Origin: Acidobacteriota bacterium
GTDB lineage: Bacteria > Acidobacteriota > Blastocatellia > Pyrinomonadales > Pyrinomonadaceae
Direction: 5' to 3'
Assembly (NCBI GenBank): GCA_023436495.1
Contig: JAEZIT010000128.1
Span: 11,063-75,062, forward strand
Length of the DNA: 64,000 nucleotides
Every line of letters starts with the position of its first letter. The first letter of the stretch is position 1. Of the stretch, positions 62,284-64,000 are shown piece by piece. The translations under genes and the position numbers were made by a program. The notes under the pieces were generated by a model that was not told the origin of the DNA, did no database searches, and saw nothing but the letters and a program-made list of their open reading frames with translations.

Positions 62284-63964
62284 CTAATTCGGAACGACGA
62301 CCATCGGACAGAATTGCGGACACGTCGTTGCCGGTGTGTAATCGTACCCGACGGGCGTTGCCACCGCGGCGGCCGGCCCCGAAAGGGAAACGGTCACGGT
62401 CGGACTTGCTGCATTATACGTGCCCGAATAGACCGGCGTGCCGTAATAATTCTGAGCCGAGCGTATCGTGAACGATTGCCCGTTCGTCAATCCGGCGTTC
62501 GACAGGTTTATCGCAGCAGTGCCTGCTCCGCTAAAGCTGTATATCGCAACGTTCGCGCGTCCTGCCTGATACACGTTCGGCCTGACGATGACCGTATCCG
62601 GCATCGCCCCGCTCGTCATCGTGCTGGAGCTGTCCCAACCCGTCGCGGACTTCCAGTTATTGAACGAATACAAGCCCATTCCGTTCACGCCGAACACGTT
62701 CCTGGTCCCCGCACCGTAATAGGTGTTGTTGTTCCATGTGAACGGTCGGCCGCTGGATGTCAGCGTGTACTGTGCACCGTTTCGCGGGCTGTAGATCTTA
62801 TTGCCCGTGATCGTACCGCTCGAAACGGCCGAGATCTGCAGCAGCGTTCCGCCGCCGACGAAATAGTTGTCGACGACCGTAGCATTCGTGATCCCCGCAC
62901 CGTAACCGATATCCGCAAGATATCCGTTCGTCGTCGACGGATGATAGAAATGCGATTCCTTGACCAACGCGGTCGGACTCAACTGGCTGTCCGGCCCAAT
63001 GATCATGTTCCGGGTTCGTATGTTCGTGTCGAATTTACCGAGCAGCGATCCGTTATTAAAGAAGATAGCGCCGATAACTTCGCCGCCCACATACGGAGCG
63101 GTCACGCCATAACCCTGCATCCCCTGATTAAAGTTGTTCAGCGAAATGTTCTCGTACACCTTCGAATATCCGGCGTTGTTCTCCAGGTAATACCCGTGGC
63201 CGAAGCCGCGAAGCTCGCCCGTGTGCGTCCCGTGCACGCCGTTGTTATAGCTGATAACGCCGTAGATCTCCGTGTTCGAGGTCTGGCTCGACGTAAACAG
63301 GCCGTTCAGGTTGTCGTGTATGACAAGATTGATGAACCTGTTTCCGTCGCCCGTAACGTGAACGCCGTTTCCGCGGCCGAGTTCCGGCTGGCCCTGGTCC
63401 TGATCGCGGCCTGGACGGCTGTTCATTACCTCGAAATCACGGTAGGTCGTGTTATTGCCCGACACTTCGAGCTGGCTGCCCGCATTCGATACAAGCGCTC
63501 CCGCGTTATATGCCTGGGCTCCGCCCATCGTTCCGCTCGCGGCACGATAACTGTTCGTGATCGTGTTTCCGTTGCGCGAAACGATGCGGATCACTTCCTT
63601 GCCGATCGTAATGTCGGTCGACATCGATGATGCATCCGCAAGTGTAAACGACGTCTGCGTTGCCGAGAGCGGCGTAGCCAGCGTCGTTGCGATATAGCCG
63701 TCTATCTTCGCCCATTCGCCCGGAGCGCTCCGTACCGTTCCGCCGTTCAGCGACGAATGGAACTTGCCTTTGTACGTTCCGCCTTTCAGGCAAAGTGTTT
63801 TCCCGCCACTTACCGCCGAACTGTTCAGCCCGGTCGAAAGGTCCCACGGGCTCGAAGCCGATCCGCTGCCGGAAGAAGTTCCTGTCGGGCTCGCGTAATA
63901 ATCACAAGTAAAACCACTCGGTCCCGGTCCCGGTCCCGGAGTCGGAGTCGGCGTTGGTGTTGGA
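62284..63964 (-). CDS. Secreted right-handed beta-helix protein, truncated
   Basis: About 560 residues, open to the contig end; the ATG at 63624 is internal. From the N-terminal side it has a PTPTPTPGPGPGP linker, then SGFTCDYYASPTGTSSGSGS, a domain start seen in parallel beta-helix surface proteins, and Gly/Asn-rich helix turns (TYRDFEVMNS, NGVHVTGDGNRFINLVIHDN). The fold suggests a polysaccharide lyase- or epimerase-like carbohydrate-binding surface protein; no catalytic residues are certain. A terminator follows at 62227. Confidence 0.8.
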
Positions 63965-64000
63965 CTGTCTCTTATTCACAACTGACGCTGCCGACGAATT
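63965..64000. other. Nextera adapter sequence (assembly artefact)
   Basis: CTGTCTCTTATTCACAACTG followed by ACGCTGCCGACGA (63965-63997) matches the Nextera mosaic end plus read-2-type adapter at all but two bases (A to T and T to A in the middle). It follows the coding repeat abruptly, and the preceding PTPTPT frame is lost. It should be trimmed. Confidence 0.9.

Noticed and set aside
62203..63630. A 475-codon plus-strand frame opposite the beta-helix gene
   Set aside because: It begins within the terminator region of the minus-strand gene and is Arg/Val-rich low-complexity translation; the minus-strand frame shows real beta-helix repeats and a signature linker.
1..64000. CRISPR array, prophage or insertion sequence
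   Set aside because: No regularly spaced direct repeats, cas genes, integrase, phage structural genes or transposase were seen.

Overview
The window reads as a contig end from a Gram-negative, moderately GC-rich bacterium. The gene content fits Acidobacteriota, most likely class Blastocatellia: ECF sigma/anti-sigma sets with DUF4097 proteins, many secreted proteins beginning with an MKK-type signal peptide, an AroDE fusion and a Ycf48-like propeller. This placement is an inference from gene content; no rRNA is present to confirm it. About 60 protein genes and one tRNA-Val(CAC) are packed with short gaps or overlaps, and there is no phage, insertion sequence or CRISPR array. The last 36 bases are almost certainly Nextera adapter, so the right edge is a sequencing artefact.

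Layout. 1-10.7 kb: the edge of a NYN-domain gene, zinc-ribbon proteins around RlmB, a secreted propeller, type II NADH dehydrogenase, a ThiF/MoeB E1-like enzyme, and an AroDE fusion coupled to TspO-like and DUF6265 genes. 10.9-17.7 kb: a small secreted protein behind a sigma-54-like promoter, tRNA-Val, a type IV pilin, MoxR/DUF58, and an ECF sigma/anti-sigma/DUF4097 module. 17.8-30.7 kb: SbcC-like ATPase, RNase H and a Ycf48-like propeller as overlapping genes; PrmA and Era; a STAS/RsbW partner-switching pair; AroA-AroK; BON and BON-LysM proteins. 30.7-38.2 kb: a divergent ArsR/SRPBCC pair with a very readable promoter-operator, NadB, an acyl-CoA ligase, cytochrome c, a sugar epimerase-like SDR, and facing VanY and L,D-transpeptidase genes. 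38.2-58.2 kb: a tryptophan/kynurenine catabolic region. 58.4-62 kb: a second, inverted ECF sigma/anti-sigma/DUF4097 module with REP-like palindromes. 62.3-64 kb: a truncated secreted beta-helix protein.

The most coherent biology is the kynurenine meta-cleavage pathway. One minus-strand operon carries kynU, a molybdenum formate dehydrogenase and kmo. A second minus-strand run of tightly spaced genes carries 2-aminomuconate-semialdehyde dehydrogenase, 2-aminomuconate deaminase, 3-hydroxyanthranilate dioxygenase and ACMS decarboxylase, mixed with two apparently exported peptidases (PepT and a P1/DmpA peptidase) and an unassigned kinase-like/phosphatase-like pair. A cyclase-family protein near 38.6 kb may be the kynurenine formamidase. 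Because that step releases formate, a formate dehydrogenase between kynU and kmo suggests that this by-product is oxidised for energy. Tryptophan 2,3-dioxygenase and the steps after 2-aminomuconate deamination are not in the window.

Two regulatory units can be read directly from DNA. One is an ECF41 sigma factor with matching promoter motifs before its own gene and before the adjacent AhpD-like gene. The other is an ArsR-type repressor whose 8-4-8 palindrome fills the spacer of a consensus promoter.
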